From Amycolatopsis sp. CA-128772 (GTDB taxonomy: Bacteria > Actinomycetota > Actinomycetes > Mycobacteriales > Pseudonocardiaceae): a stretch of DNA of 64,000 nt. Every line of letters begins with the position of its first letter. The first letter of the stretch is position 1. The stretch spans positions 168,378-232,377 of the forward strand of contig NZ_PPHG01000018.1 in NCBI RefSeq assembly GCF_002904295.1, written 5' to 3'. Made by a program: the position numbers and the translations under genes. Below are positions 17,081-25,707 of this stretch, one piece after another. The notes under the pieces are model-generated. The model worked only from the letters and a program-made list of their open reading frames with translations. It was not told where the DNA came from and searched no databases.

Positions 17081-18844
17081 TCAGCAGGTGCCGTTGTCGG
17101 TCCAGACTCCCCATTGGCCCGTCGTTCCCGGCTCCTCACCCTGCGTCCACCACTTCGCCGTCCACTTGTGGCCGTTGTGGGACACGACGTTCCCGCCCGT
17201 GTACACCTGCGAAGCGCTCCACGCCGGGTCCGCGCACGTGCCCGGGTTGGTCGTCCCGCCGGTGTCCCACGCCACCTGGGACGAGCGGTAGAAGTTCACG
17301 CCCTGGGCCACCCACCGCGGTGCCTGTGCGCCCAGGCGCGTGCGGAACGCCGTCCAGTCGTGCGCCGACCACGGTGACCAGCCCAGCTCCGCGTGCGCCG
17401 CCAGCCGCGGGAACGCCAGGTAGTCGATGTCCGCCGGGGTCACCACCGTTTCGCTCCACAATGGCGACTCCACCCCGCGGACCGCCGATTCGCCGACGCC
17501 CGACAGGTACGAACCCGGGTTCCAGTTGTAGGCGTCCTGGACCTCGACGTAGCCCGCCCACGACAGGCCGATCGGGGTCGAGCTGGTGTACTTCATGTCC
17601 AGGTACGCCTTGTTCGCCGGCGACAGGATCACCTTGCTGCCGCGGGAAACCGCCGCCGAGACACCCGAGTCCGACGTCGTCGTGCCCCAGAACTGCGGGG
17701 TGGCCGACGCCGGCAGGGTCGCCTTGGCGATGTCGTGCCAGCCCACCGCCGACTTGCCCGTCGCCGCGACCAGGGGCAGCACCTTGTCGATGAACGTCAG
17801 GTAGTCCGCCGCCGAAGTGGACGACGCCTCGTCGCCGCCGATGTGCAGGTACGGGCCCGGGGTCAGGGCCGCCAGCTCGCGCAGGACGTCCGCGACGAAC
17901 GTGTACGTGATGTCCTTCGAGATGCACAGCGAGCTGTAGCCGACCGCGGTGTCGGTCCGCAACGAAGGCGCCACCCCATTGCAGTTCAGCTCCGCGTACG
18001 ACGCCAGGGCCGCGTTTACGTGCCCCGGCATCTCGACCTCCGGGATGATCGTGATGTGGCGCGACGCCGCGTAGTTCACGATGTCCGTGTACTGCGCCTT
18101 CGTGTAGTAGCCGCCCGCGCCGCCGCCGACCTGGGTGCTGCCGCCGTAGGTCGTCAGCCGCGGCCAGCTGTCGATCTGGATGCGCCAGCCCTGGTCGTCC
18201 GCCAGGTGCAGGTGCAGGTTGTTGATCTTGTACTGGGCGAGCTGGTCGAGGTACCGCTTGACCGTCGAAACCGGGTGGAAGTGCCGGGCGACGTCGAGCA
18301 TCGCGCCGCGGTAGCCGAACCGCGGGTAGTCGACGATCGTCGCGCCGGGGATGCTCCATGGCCCTGGTTGCGCCGAAGTGCTCTCGACGCTCCCGGGCAG
18401 CAGCTGCCGCAGCGTTTGGACGCCCGCGAAGAGCCCGTCGCCGGTGGTCGCCCGTACGGTGACCGAGGACGCCGTCGACACGAGCTGGTAGCCCTGCGCG
18501 CCGACGGACGCCGGTGCCCCGCTGAGCAGCAGCGCGATGCTGTCCGACGGCACGGTCGCGGGCGCGTCGGACACCGGCAGCGCGAAGCCGGTCGACGGCC
18601 GCAGCACCCCGGCCAGGTAGTCGCCGACCTGCTTGGCCGGCGCCGAACCGGCTTCGGTGACGATCTTCGTGGTCGAGACCAGCGGGAACGTGACGCCGGC
18701 GGCCGGGGTCACCGAGACCGGCACCGGCACGATCGACTGCAGGGCGGGCGTGGCCGCCGACGCCGGCGTGAGCTGGATACTGGCGCCGATCAGGGCCAGT
18801 ACGGCGAGCGCGCGGCCGAGGCGCCGCGTCCTGGACGTCTTCAC
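17081..18844 (-). CDS. Secreted beta-N-acetylhexosaminidase, GH20, with chitin-binding module
   Basis: Secreted enzyme of 587 residues. Signal peptide residues 1-30 (ending TPASA), GH20 N-terminal domain (about 35-165), GH20 catalytic barrel with the DE pair Asp338-Glu339 in HIGGDEAS, and a C-terminal CBM5/12 chitin-binding module (last 45 residues, with CADPAWSASQVYTGG and KWWTQGEEPG). It releases GlcNAc from chitooligosaccharides. The GTG start at 18844 follows AGGAGG. A near-consensus DasR site lies 72 bases upstream, so expression is probably relieved by GlcNAc-derived signals. Confidence 0.93.
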   Translation of the reverse strand: MKTSRTRRLGRALAVLALIGASIQLTPASAATPALQSIVPVPVSVTPAAGVTFPLVSTTKIVTEAGSAPAKQVGDYLAGVLRPSTGFALPVSDAPATVPSDSIALLLSGAPASVGAQGYQLVSTASSVTVRATTGDGLFAGVQTLRQLLPGSVESTSAQPGPWSIPGATIVDYPRFGYRGAMLDVARHFHPVSTVKRYLDQLAQYKINNLHLHLADDQGWRIQIDSWPRLTTYGGSTQVGGGAGGYYTKAQYTDIVNYAASRHITIIPEVEMPGHVNAALASYAELNCNGVAPSLRTDTAVGYSSLCISKDITYTFVADVLRELAALTPGPYLHIGGDEASSTSAADYLTFIDKVLPLVAATGKSAVGWHDIAKATLPASATPQFWGTTTSDSGVSAAVSRGSKVILSPANKAYLDMKYTSSTPIGLSWAGYVEVQDAYNWNPGSYLSGVGESAVRGVESPLWSETVVTPADIDYLAFPRLAAHAELGWSPWSAHDWTAFRTRLGAQAPRWVAQGVNFYRSSQVAWDTGGTTNPGTCADPAWSASQVYTGGNVVSHNGHKWTAKWWTQGEEPGTTGQWGVWTDNGTC

Positions 18845-18915
18845 CGGGGGACCTCCTGGCGGGAAGGGCGCGACCTCGCCGTCGCACCTGCCCGGATCGT
18901 CGCACTTCCGGCGCC

Positions 18916-18931
18916 GATGGTCTAGACCAGT
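18916..18931. promoter_or_regulatory. dre-type operator (DasR-responsive element)
   Basis: The 16-mer GATGGTCTAGACCAGT contains the perfect 12-bp palindrome TGGTCTAGACCA. The published Streptomyces dre consensus is ACTGGTCTAGACCACT, so 13 of 16 positions agree, including the whole core. DasR is the GntR-family repressor of GlcNAc and chitin genes. The site sits between the divergent hexosaminidase and marR genes, 72 bases from the former and 22 from the latter. Confidence 0.8.
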
Positions 18932-18952
18932 TTGGGTGGTTAAGCTCGCGCC

Positions 18953-19462
18953 GTGACGCGGGACTTCGTGCCGGGGTCGCCGTTCGCGCTGCTTTCGAGC
19001 GCCGAGACGGCCGCCTGGTACGCCTACATGAAGGTGCACCTCCGGCTGGAGTACGAGCTGAACCGGCAGCTGCGGGCCGACAGCGGGATCTCGCTCGCCG
19101 ACTACCACGTGCTGGTCGCGCTGACGAGCGAGCCCGGCGGACGGATGCGGGTCACCGACCTCGCGGTCCGCATCGGCTGGGAGCGCAGCCGGCTGTCGCA
19201 CCACCTGAAGCGGATGCGCGACCGCGGGCTGGTCGAGACCGGAACCGCCGCCGGCGACCGCCGCGTGACCGAGGTCGTGCTGTCGGAGGCGGGCTGGGAG
19301 ACGTTGCGGCAGGCCGCGCCGGACCACGTCGGCTTCGTGCGCGAAGCGTTCCTGGACGCCCTCGGGTCCGACGGGCAGGCGCAGCTGACGACGCTGCTGG
19401 AACGCGTCTACGACACGCTCGTCGAGCGCGGCAGCCTGCCCCGGCCGGAAGGCCACCCCTGA
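18953..19462 (+). CDS. MarR-family transcriptional regulator
   Basis: Winged-helix regulator of 169 residues. The MarR core includes ISLADYHVLVALTSEPGGRM, the recognition helix region WERSRLSHHLKRMRDRGLVE and the wing GDRRVTEVVLSEAG. Ligand unknown. The GTG start is close to the dre site. A 20-bp palindrome between this gene and the next small gene may be its own target (inference). Confidence 0.88.
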   Translation: MTRDFVPGSPFALLSSAETAAWYAYMKVHLRLEYELNRQLRADSGISLADYHVLVALTSEPGGRMRVTDLAVRIGWERSRLSHHLKRMRDRGLVETGTAAGDRRVTEVVLSEAGWETLRQAAPDHVGFVREAFLDALGSDGQAQLTTLLERVYDTLVERGSLPRPEGHP

Positions 19463-19465
19463 CAG

Positions 19466-19485
19466 TTACGTGACATGTCACGTAA
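19466..19485. promoter_or_regulatory. 20-bp perfect palindrome, probable operator
   Basis: TTACGTGACATGTCACGTAA is a perfect palindrome starting 3 bases after the marR stop and ending 28 bases before the SnoaL-like gene. The position suits an operator for the downstream gene; the binding protein could be the neighbouring MarR or a TetR encoded elsewhere. Confidence 0.6.
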
Positions 19486-19513
19486 TATGGCTCCGGACCC
19501 GAGGAGGACGCGC

Positions 19514-19870
19514 ATGGCGACGGTGGCCGAGCTGATGGAAGCCAATCTGCTCAAGGTGTTCAACGAGCGCGACGACGAGCGGCGCGCGAAGGCCATCGCG
19601 GCGACCTACGCCGCCGACGTCACGTTCTCCGATCCGGAAGGCGTCGCGACCGGCCACGAAGAGCTGTCCGCCAAGGCGCGGCAGCTGCTGGCGCAGGCGC
19701 CGGACTTCGTCTTCGCGCCCGCGGGCCCGGTGCTGGTCAACCACGACCTGGGGCACCTCGCCTGGCAGTTCGGCCCGGAGGGGGCGCCGCCGGTCGTGCG
19801 GGGGATCGACATCGCCCTCGTGGAAGCCGGTGTGATCAAGAAGCTGTACACGATGCTGCTGCCCGGCTGA
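19514..19870 (+). CDS. SnoaL/NTF2-fold protein
   Basis: Protein of 118 residues with the NTF2-like pattern: a helical start (LMEANLLKVFNERDDERRAK), then TYAADVTFSDPEG and a beta-rich C-terminus. Such proteins are small cyclases, dehydratases or binding proteins; specific role unknown. ATG at 19514 chosen for GAGGAGGAC upstream; a longer start would run into the palindrome. Followed 17 bases later by the nitronate monooxygenase gene, probably co-transcribed. Confidence 0.75.
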   Translation: MATVAELMEANLLKVFNERDDERRAKAIAATYAADVTFSDPEGVATGHEELSAKARQLLAQAPDFVFAPAGPVLVNHDLGHLAWQFGPEGAPPVVRGIDIALVEAGVIKKLYTMLLPG

Positions 19871-19887
19871 GGACTACGCTCGGCGGC

Positions 19888-20937
19888 ATGTTCGACGAGC
19901 TGACGTTCCCGGTCATCGCCGCGCCGATGGCGGGCGGGCCCACCACGCCCGAACTGGTCGCCGCGGTGACCGAAGCCGGCGGCTTCGGCTTCCTCTCGGC
20001 CGGCATGCTCACCCCCGCGGCGCTGGCGGCGCAGATCGACCGGACGCGGGAGCTGACCGGCGGCGGGTTCGGCGTCAACCTGTTCGTCCCGCAGCCGGAC
20101 ACCGGCGCTGACGTCTCCGCGCACCGGGAGCGGCTGGCGGCCTTCGCCCGCGAGTACGATGTCGAGCTCGGCGAACCGAAGTGGGACGACGACAACTACC
20201 CGGCGAAGCTGGACGTCGTGCTCGAGAAGCGGGTGCCGGTGGTGTCGTTCACCTTCGGGCCGCCGTCGCCGTCGGAAGTGCTGCGGCTCAAGGAAAGCGG
20301 CGCGAAGGTGGTCATCACCGTGACCACCCCGGAGGCCGCGCACCGGGCTGCGGACCTCGGCGCCGACGCGCTGGTGCTGCAGGGCTTCGAAGCGGGCGGG
20401 CACCGGAGCCTGTTCACCGACGACCCGCACCGGCCCGGCGGCGGCGCGGAATACGGCGTCCTCGCGCTCCTGAGGCTCGCCGCCGCCCGCGTCGACCTGC
20501 CGCTGATCGCCGCCGGCGGGCTGGTGCACGGGGCCGACGTCGCCGCCGTGCTCGCGGCCGGAGCCGTCGCCGCCCAGCTGGGCACCGTCTTCCTGCGCGC
20601 GGACGAAGCCGGGACGTCCGAGGCGCACCGCAAGGCCCTCGCCCTCGCCGAACGCGAGACGGCGTTCACCCGCGCCTTCAGCGGCCGCCCGGCGCGCGGA
20701 CTGGTCAACAGGTTCATGGACGCGCTGTCCGAAGGCGCTCCGGCGGCGTACCCGCAGCTCAACCACCTGGCCGGCCCGGTGCGCAAGGCGTCGGCGAAGG
20801 CGGGCGACCCGGAAGCGATCTCGCTGTGGGCGGGCCAGACCTACCCGCTGGCCTACGACGCCTCGGCCGCGGTGATCCTCGAACGGCTGAAGGTCGAGGC
20901 GCGCGAAGCCGCCGCGCGCCTCGACCGGATCCGCTAG
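19888..20937 (+). CDS. Nitronate monooxygenase (2-nitropropane dioxygenase family)
   Basis: FMN-dependent TIM-barrel protein of 349 residues. FPVIAAPMAGGPTTPELVAAV at the start, the flavin-site LVLQGFEAGGHRS and IAAGGLVHGADVAAVLAAGA are the family hallmarks. It oxidises alkyl nitronates; in bacteria it often detoxifies propionate 3-nitronate. Its stop shares CTAG (20934-20937) with the convergent permease gene. Confidence 0.88.
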   Translation: MFDELTFPVIAAPMAGGPTTPELVAAVTEAGGFGFLSAGMLTPAALAAQIDRTRELTGGGFGVNLFVPQPDTGADVSAHRERLAAFAREYDVELGEPKWDDDNYPAKLDVVLEKRVPVVSFTFGPPSPSEVLRLKESGAKVVITVTTPEAAHRAADLGADALVLQGFEAGGHRSLFTDDPHRPGGGAEYGVLALLRLAAARVDLPLIAAGGLVHGADVAAVLAAGAVAAQLGTVFLRADEAGTSEAHRKALALAERETAFTRAFSGRPARGLVNRFMDALSEGAPAAYPQLNHLAGPVRKASAKAGDPEAISLWAGQTYPLAYDASAAVILERLKVEAREAAARLDRIR

Positions 20938-22376
20938 GCGTCCGAGCCGCGGTTCAGCACCGAGTGCCGGCGGCTGTACAGGAAGTAGATGACCAAACCG
21001 ATCACGAACCAGACCGCGAACCGCAGCCAGGTCGCCGGCTGCAGGAACGTGATCAGCCAGATCGAGAACACCACCCCGATCGCGGGCACCACCGGCATGC
21101 CCGGCGTCTTGAACGTCCGCGGCAGGTCCGGCTGCTTGTAGCGCAGCACGATCACCGCGACGCAGACGACGACGAACGCGAGCAGGATGCCGATGTTCGT
21201 CAGCTCGGCGGCCTCGCCGATCGGCAGCACGCCGGCGATGACCGCGGCCGCGCCGCCGAGGATCCAGGTCATCCGGCTCGGCACCTGGCGCTTCGGGTTC
21301 GTCTTGCCGAACCACGGCGGGAGCAGGCCGTCGCGGCTCATCGAGTAGCCGACGCGGGTGGCGCCCATCAGGAACGTGAACAGCACGGTCAGGATGCCGA
21401 CGATCGCGCCGATCGCGATCACCGTGGCCAGCCCGTCGAGGCCGACCGACTTGAACGCCGTCGAGAAGCCGCTCTTCGGGTCGATCTCGGTGTACTTCTG
21501 CATGCCGGTCAGCACCAGGCAGGCCAGCACGTACAGCACCATCGAAATGGCCAGCGAGTACAGGATCGCCTTGGGCATGTGCCGCTGCGCGTCCTTGGAC
21601 TCCTCGGCCGCCGTGGACATCGCGTCGTAGCCGAAGACGGCGAAGAACACCGTCGCCGCGCCGGTCACCGCGCCGCCGAAGCCCGCGGGGGCGAACGGCG
21701 TGTAGTTGCCGGTCTTGACGTAGAAGAAGCCGACCAGGATGACCACCAGCACGATCAGGACCTTGATCCCGACCATCGCCGTCTCGAACCGGGCGGCGCT
21801 GCGGATGCCGCGGTTGAGCAGGTACGCGATCAGCAGGCACAGCAGCGCGGCGAACAGGTCGACCTTGTGGCCCGGCCCGGTGCCGGGCGCGCCGAGCATC
21901 CACGCGGGCAGGTCGAGGCCGAGCTGGCCGAGCAGGAAGCTGAAGTAGCCGGAGATGCCGATCGCCACCACCGCGACGATCGCGGTGTACTCCAGCAGCA
22001 GGTCCCAGCCGATGAACCAGCCGACGACCTCGCCGAGCACCGCGTAGCCGTAGGTGTAGGCCGAGCCGGCCTTCGGGATCAGGCCGGCGAACTCCGCGTA
22101 GGAGAACGCCGCCGCGGCGCTCGCGACGCCGGCGATGAGGAACGAGATCAGCACGGCCGGGCCGACGCCCGGGATGCCCGCGGCGTCATCGCCGTGCGCG
22201 ACGCTGCCGGCGAGGGCGAAGATCCCGGCGCCGATGATGCCGCCGATGCCGATGGCGGTCAGCTGCCACAGCCCCAGGGTGCGTTGCAGGCCGCCGTTTT
22301 CGCTCGTGTCCTGGATCTGGTCGATCGGCTTGCGCCGGAAGATGCCGGAGCCGGCACCCACTGGAGCGGACATCAT
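20934..22376 (-). CDS. APC-family amino acid permease
   Basis: Membrane protein of 480 residues with twelve helices. Helix 1 carries GIGGIIGAGIFALAG, the APC substrate-binding signature, and FFAVFGYDAMSTAAEESKDAQRHMP is typical of the cationic amino acid transporter (CAT, YfnA-like) branch. It likely imports a cationic or branched amino acid. Starts ATGATG; GGGAGA lies upstream. Transcribed alone. Confidence 0.9.
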   Translation of the reverse strand: MMSAPVGAGSGIFRRKPIDQIQDTSENGGLQRTLGLWQLTAIGIGGIIGAGIFALAGSVAHGDDAAGIPGVGPAVLISFLIAGVASAAAAFSYAEFAGLIPKAGSAYTYGYAVLGEVVGWFIGWDLLLEYTAIVAVVAIGISGYFSFLLGQLGLDLPAWMLGAPGTGPGHKVDLFAALLCLLIAYLLNRGIRSAARFETAMVGIKVLIVLVVILVGFFYVKTGNYTPFAPAGFGGAVTGAATVFFAVFGYDAMSTAAEESKDAQRHMPKAILYSLAISMVLYVLACLVLTGMQKYTEIDPKSGFSTAFKSVGLDGLATVIAIGAIVGILTVLFTFLMGATRVGYSMSRDGLLPPWFGKTNPKRQVPSRMTWILGGAAAVIAGVLPIGEAAELTNIGILLAFVVVCVAVIVLRYKQPDLPRTFKTPGMPVVPAIGVVFSIWLITFLQPATWLRFAVWFVIGLVIYFLYSRRHSVLNRGSDA

Positions 22377-22463
22377 CGTCTCCCGAACGGTCGGTGGAGA
22401 GCCCGGATCACGGACCCTCGCGGGAACCTACCGCCATCCGCGCGTGAAGACAGCGTGAGCCGC

Positions 22464-23504
22464 TCAGCCCGCCGCGGTGTCTTCGCTCACGGCTTCCGCC
22501 GCCGTCGCCACGGCCCGCTTGGCCTGCGTGGTCCGGACCGCGCTCGCGGCGAAGTAGCCGAGCAGCTCGGCGATCTCGACCGGGTCGTCCAGCTGCGGGC
22601 AGTGCCCCCAGTCCTCGCGGACCAGCAGCCTGCTGTGCGGGACCAGGGTGTGCAGCTGCCGCCCGGACGCGGCGGTGACCAGCTTGTCCTTGCCGCACGC
22701 GACGACCAGCAGGGGCACCTTCACCGAGTCGAGGCGATAGGCGTCGGCGAGTTCCGCGACGAGCTGCCGGGCCTGCTCCAAGCGGCTCTTGGTCGCGCGG
22801 TAGTCCGGGAACAGCGCGGTGAAGCGCTGCACCTGGGTCGCGTCCGCCGCACCCGAGTCGGCGTACAGCAGCCGCGGGACGAGCTGCTCGGCGACCTTGC
22901 GCACCAGGAACCCCGGCACCGGGACGGGCAGGGACGAGTACAGCCGCAGGGGCAGCGGGTAGCGCGCGACCGTGCGGATCAGCCACGAGTCGACGAACCC
23001 GGGCGCGGCGATCGAGACGACACCCGAGATCGGCAGCCGGCCGTTCTGGGCCGCGCGTAGGCTCATCGTGCCACCGAGAGAGTTCCCGGCCAGCACGACC
23101 GAGCCGAGCACGGCCTGCTCGCGGACGACGGCGGTGGTGAACGCGTCGAGCTGCGGCAGCATCGGGCCCGGCCGCAGCGGCTGGGCGTCGCCGAACCCGG
23201 GCAGGTCGACCGCGACCGCCGGGATCCCGGCCGCCGCGAGCTGCTCCAGGGCGGGGCGCCAGGTGTCGGCGCTGTCGCAGTAGCCGTGCAGCAGGACCAG
23301 GCGCGGTGCGGTGGGCCGGACGTGCGGCGCCGCGGCCCGGCGGCGCAGCGAGCGGCGCGCGGGCGGTTGCTCCGGTTCGGGGTCGCCGACCTCGAGCACC
23401 CGCGTGCGGACGCCGGCGTAGCGCCGGAAGGAGACCCGGATCGGGATCTCTTCACTGGGCCGGCCGCCCGGCTCAGCCGGAGCGGGCCGCTTCGTCGCGG
23501 TCAT
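22464..23504 (-). CDS. Alpha/beta-hydrolase
   Basis: Protein of 346 residues. The fold is marked by LVLLHGYCDSADTW (oxyanion HG), the nucleophile elbow VLAGNSLGGTMSL and the late DWGHCPQLDDP containing the catalytic His. The N-terminal 80 residues are Arg/Pro-rich; the C-terminal tail is Ala-rich. Substrate unknown; resembles lipases/esterases of mycobacteria. ATG at 23504. Confidence 0.8.
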   Translation of the reverse strand: MTATKRPAPAEPGGRPSEEIPIRVSFRRYAGVRTRVLEVGDPEPEQPPARRSLRRRAAAPHVRPTAPRLVLLHGYCDSADTWRPALEQLAAAGIPAVAVDLPGFGDAQPLRPGPMLPQLDAFTTAVVREQAVLGSVVLAGNSLGGTMSLRAAQNGRLPISGVVSIAAPGFVDSWLIRTVARYPLPLRLYSSLPVPVPGFLVRKVAEQLVPRLLYADSGAADATQVQRFTALFPDYRATKSRLEQARQLVAELADAYRLDSVKVPLLVVACGKDKLVTAASGRQLHTLVPHSRLLVREDWGHCPQLDDPVEIAELLGYFAASAVRTTQAKRAVATAAEAVSEDTAAG

Positions 23505-23603
23505 GACTACAGATTAGCTGGCCGAGGTGGGGTTTTGGTCGAATTTGGGTGCTAACGACCAGGTCTCGAACTGAAGACGTCAGTTATTCACCAGATGCCG
23601 GGA

Positions 23604-23629
23604 CTGGGCGGGTCCGATGATCCGCCCAG
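23604..23629 (-). terminator. Hairpin after the quinone-reductase-like gene
   Basis: CTGGGCGG and CCGCCCAG pair across a 10-base loop, 12 bases beyond the stop of the minus-strand oxidoreductase gene. Short stem, no T-run; probable terminator separating it from the hydrolase gene. Confidence 0.5.
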
Positions 23630-23640
23630 CTCACGGCGGT

Positions 23641-24606
23641 CTAGCGGGCGAAGACGATCTTGCCGGCGGTGTCCCCGTCGAGCATCGCCTGGAATCCCTT
23701 GGGCGCCTCGGAAAACGAAAGTTCCGCGCCGATCTGCGGCCGGACGCCGGTGAGGTCGAGGTAGGCGAGCAGGTCCGCGAGCTCGTCGCGGGTACCCATG
23801 GTCGAGCCGGCGACGCGCAGCTGGAGGAAGAAGACGCGCTGCAGCTCCGCGTGCGCGTCCGGGCCGCTGGTCGAGCCCGAGACCACGATGATGCCGCCCG
23901 GCTTGAGCGATTTGACCGAATGCGACCAGGTCGCCTTGCCGACGGTTTCGAACACGGCGTCGACGCGCTCGGGCAGCCGGGCGCCCGACTCGAACGCCTG
24001 GTGGGCACCGAGGCTGGTGGCGAGGGCGCGCTTCTCTTCGCTGCGGCCGGTGACCCAGACCCGGAACCCGGCCGCGCGGCCGAGCTGCACCAGCGCCGTC
24101 GAGACGCCGCCGGAGGCGCCCTGCACGAGCATCGTCTGCCCCGGCCGCAGCCCGGACTTCACGAACAGCATCCGGTACGCGGTCAGCCACGCCGTGCCCA
24201 TCGTGGCGGCTTCGGCGAAGCTGAGGCCGGCCGGCTTCGGGACGACGTTGCGGGCCGGCACGACGACCTGGTCGGCGAAGGTGCCCTGGTGCTTCTCGGT
24301 GAGCAGCGTGCGCTTCGGGTCGAGCGTGTCGTCGCCCTGCCAGCCCGGTGCGTTGATCACCGAGTGGAGGACGACCTCGGAGCCGTCGTCGAGGGTGCCG
24401 GCGCCGTCGCAGCCGAGGATCATCGGGAACTGGTCCGGCTTGATCCCGACGCCGCGCAGCGTCCAGAGGTCGTGCATGTTGAGGCTGGCCGCCTTGACGT
24501 GCACGCGGACCCAGCCGTCGGGCACTTCGGGTTCGGGGCGCTCGCCGACGACGAGCGAGTCCAGCGGGCTGTCGGCGTTGGGTTCCTGCGCGTACACGGC
24601 GAACAT
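23641..24606 (-). CDS. Zinc-free alcohol dehydrogenase/quinone reductase (MDR superfamily)
   Basis: MDR protein of 321 residues. GroES-like N-terminal half (KAASLNMHDLWTLRGVG, GCDGAGTLDDG), then NAD(P)-binding Rossmann half with MLVQGASGGVSTALVQLGRA. No structural zinc cysteine cluster is visible. The substrate is unknown. ATG at 24606 chosen; a TTG three codons earlier is also possible. Confidence 0.82.
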   Translation of the reverse strand: MFAVYAQEPNADSPLDSLVVGERPEPEVPDGWVRVHVKAASLNMHDLWTLRGVGIKPDQFPMILGCDGAGTLDDGSEVVLHSVINAPGWQGDDTLDPKRTLLTEKHQGTFADQVVVPARNVVPKPAGLSFAEAATMGTAWLTAYRMLFVKSGLRPGQTMLVQGASGGVSTALVQLGRAAGFRVWVTGRSEEKRALATSLGAHQAFESGARLPERVDAVFETVGKATWSHSVKSLKPGGIIVVSGSTSGPDAHAELQRVFFLQLRVAGSTMGTRDELADLLAYLDLTGVRPQIGAELSFSEAPKGFQAMLDGDTAGKIVFAR

Positions 24607-24665
24607 GCCTCGCAACGTACCGCCCCTGGGGCGCGGTGGCAGCAGGGCGCGCGTAGGCTCACACC

Positions 24666-24866
24666 GTGTTCAACGGGCTTGCCGACTGGTGGGACGGGGT
24701 CGAGCTGTGGCTCGCCCAGGCCTGGTTCCCGGTGCAGTTCGTGCTGGTCATGGTGGTCGTCGTGCCGCTGTGCCTGGCCGCCGCGTGGGTGCTCGACAAG
24801 GTCGTCGGGTTGTTCGCCCGCCGGCTGGCTCCGGGGCGTGACGATGACGCCGACGGGTCGGCATAG
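24666..24866 (+). CDS. Small single-pass membrane protein
   Basis: Hypothetical protein of 66 residues. An amphipathic start rich in Trp (LADWWDGVELWLAQAW) precedes one transmembrane helix (about 22-45), then an Arg-rich and acidic tail. No known family is recognised. It lies 11 bases before the RNase gene and probably shares its transcript, so it may assist the RNase/barstar pair, but nothing shows this directly. GTG start. Confidence 0.6.
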   Translation: MFNGLADWWDGVELWLAQAWFPVQFVLVMVVVVPLCLAAAWVLDKVVGLFARRLAPGRDDDADGSA

Positions 24867-24877
24867 GCTCGCGCACC

Positions 24878-25345
24878 ATGTTCAACCGAAGGCGGATCAC
24901 CGCCGCGCTGATCGGGCTCCTCGTGCTGGTGCTGGGGGGCTGGCTGGTCAAGGACAACCTGGGCGGCGGTTCGTCGCCCCCCGCTCCGAGCACCTCGTCG
25001 AGCGCGAAGACCGGCACGCCGGCCAAGGGCGGCGCCGCCGTGCCGGGCGCGGACTCCGGGCTGCCGGTGAAGGCGCTTTCCGCGTTGCCGCCGCAGGCGT
25101 CGGACACGTGGAAGCTGATCGAGGCGGGCGGCCCGTACCCCTACCCCCGCAACGACGACGTCGTGTTCGAGAACCGCGAGAAGCGCTTGCCCGGCAAGAA
25201 ATCCGGCTATTACCACGAGTATACGGTGAAGACGCCGGGCAGCCCCGACCGCGGCGCGCGGCGGCTGATCACCGGCCAGGCGCACGAGCTGTACTACACC
25301 GGCGACCACTACGCGTCGTTCGTCGTCGTGGACCCGGCCCGATGA
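24878..25345 (+). CDS. Membrane-anchored guanyl-specific ribonuclease (RNase Sa/N1 family)
   Basis: Protein of 155 residues: a hydrophobic N-terminal anchor or signal (about 7-24), a Ser/Pro/Gly linker (30-62) and an RNase Sa-like domain (65-155). All key positions of RNase Sa are kept: Glu101 (guanine binding), Glu114 in YYHEYTV, Arg125, Arg129 and His144 in TGDHYASF. The two cysteines that form the single disulfide of RNase Sa are absent here. It cuts RNA 3' of guanosine outside the cell or on release. The stop overlaps the barstar start as ATGA. Confidence 0.9.
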   Translation: MFNRRRITAALIGLLVLVLGGWLVKDNLGGGSSPPAPSTSSSAKTGTPAKGGAAVPGADSGLPVKALSALPPQASDTWKLIEAGGPYPYPRNDDVVFENREKRLPGKKSGYYHEYTVKTPGSPDRGARRLITGQAHELYYTGDHYASFVVVDPAR

Positions 25346-25707
25346 GCGCCGACGACACGAAGGCCGCCGCGGAAGAGGCGTTCGCCCGCGGCGCGTACCC
25401 GCACCTGGTGAACTCGCGCCCGACCGTGGACAAGGCCGGCACGCTGAGCGCGTTCGCCGATGCACTGTCCTTTCCGGACTACTTCGGGCACAACCTGGAC
25501 GCGCTCTACGACTGCCTGACCGACCTCTCGTGGCTGCCGCCGGGGGAGCACGTGCTGATCTGGCCGGGTTCGGACGCGTTGCGCAAGGCCGAGCCCAAGA
25601 CGTACCTGGCCATCCGCAGCGTGCTTTCCGACGCGCAGCGCGCCCTCGGCCCGAACGGCCGCAGCGCCGGTTCGTGGCGGCTCACGGTCGTGCTGCCGGA
25701 CGCCTGA
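25342..25707 (+). CDS. Barstar-family ribonuclease inhibitor
   Basis: Protein of 121 residues with the barstar core FPDYFGHNLDALYDCLTDL, whose acidic helix blocks the RNase active site. It has no signal peptide, so it protects the cytoplasm from the RNase encoded just before it. Translational coupling (ATGA) ensures inhibitor is made with the enzyme. The 3' end overlaps the convergent Lrp-type gene by 26 bases. Confidence 0.9.
   Translation: MSADDTKAAAEEAFARGAYPHLVNSRPTVDKAGTLSAFADALSFPDYFGHNLDALYDCLTDLSWLPPGEHVLIWPGSDALRKAEPKTYLAIRSVLSDAQRALGPNGRSAGSWRLTVVLPDA

Noticed and set aside
20181..23060. A 959-codon open frame on the plus strand
   Set aside because: It is antisense to the permease and hydrolase and out of frame with the nitronate monooxygenase gene; low-complexity Arg/Gly/Asp sequence.
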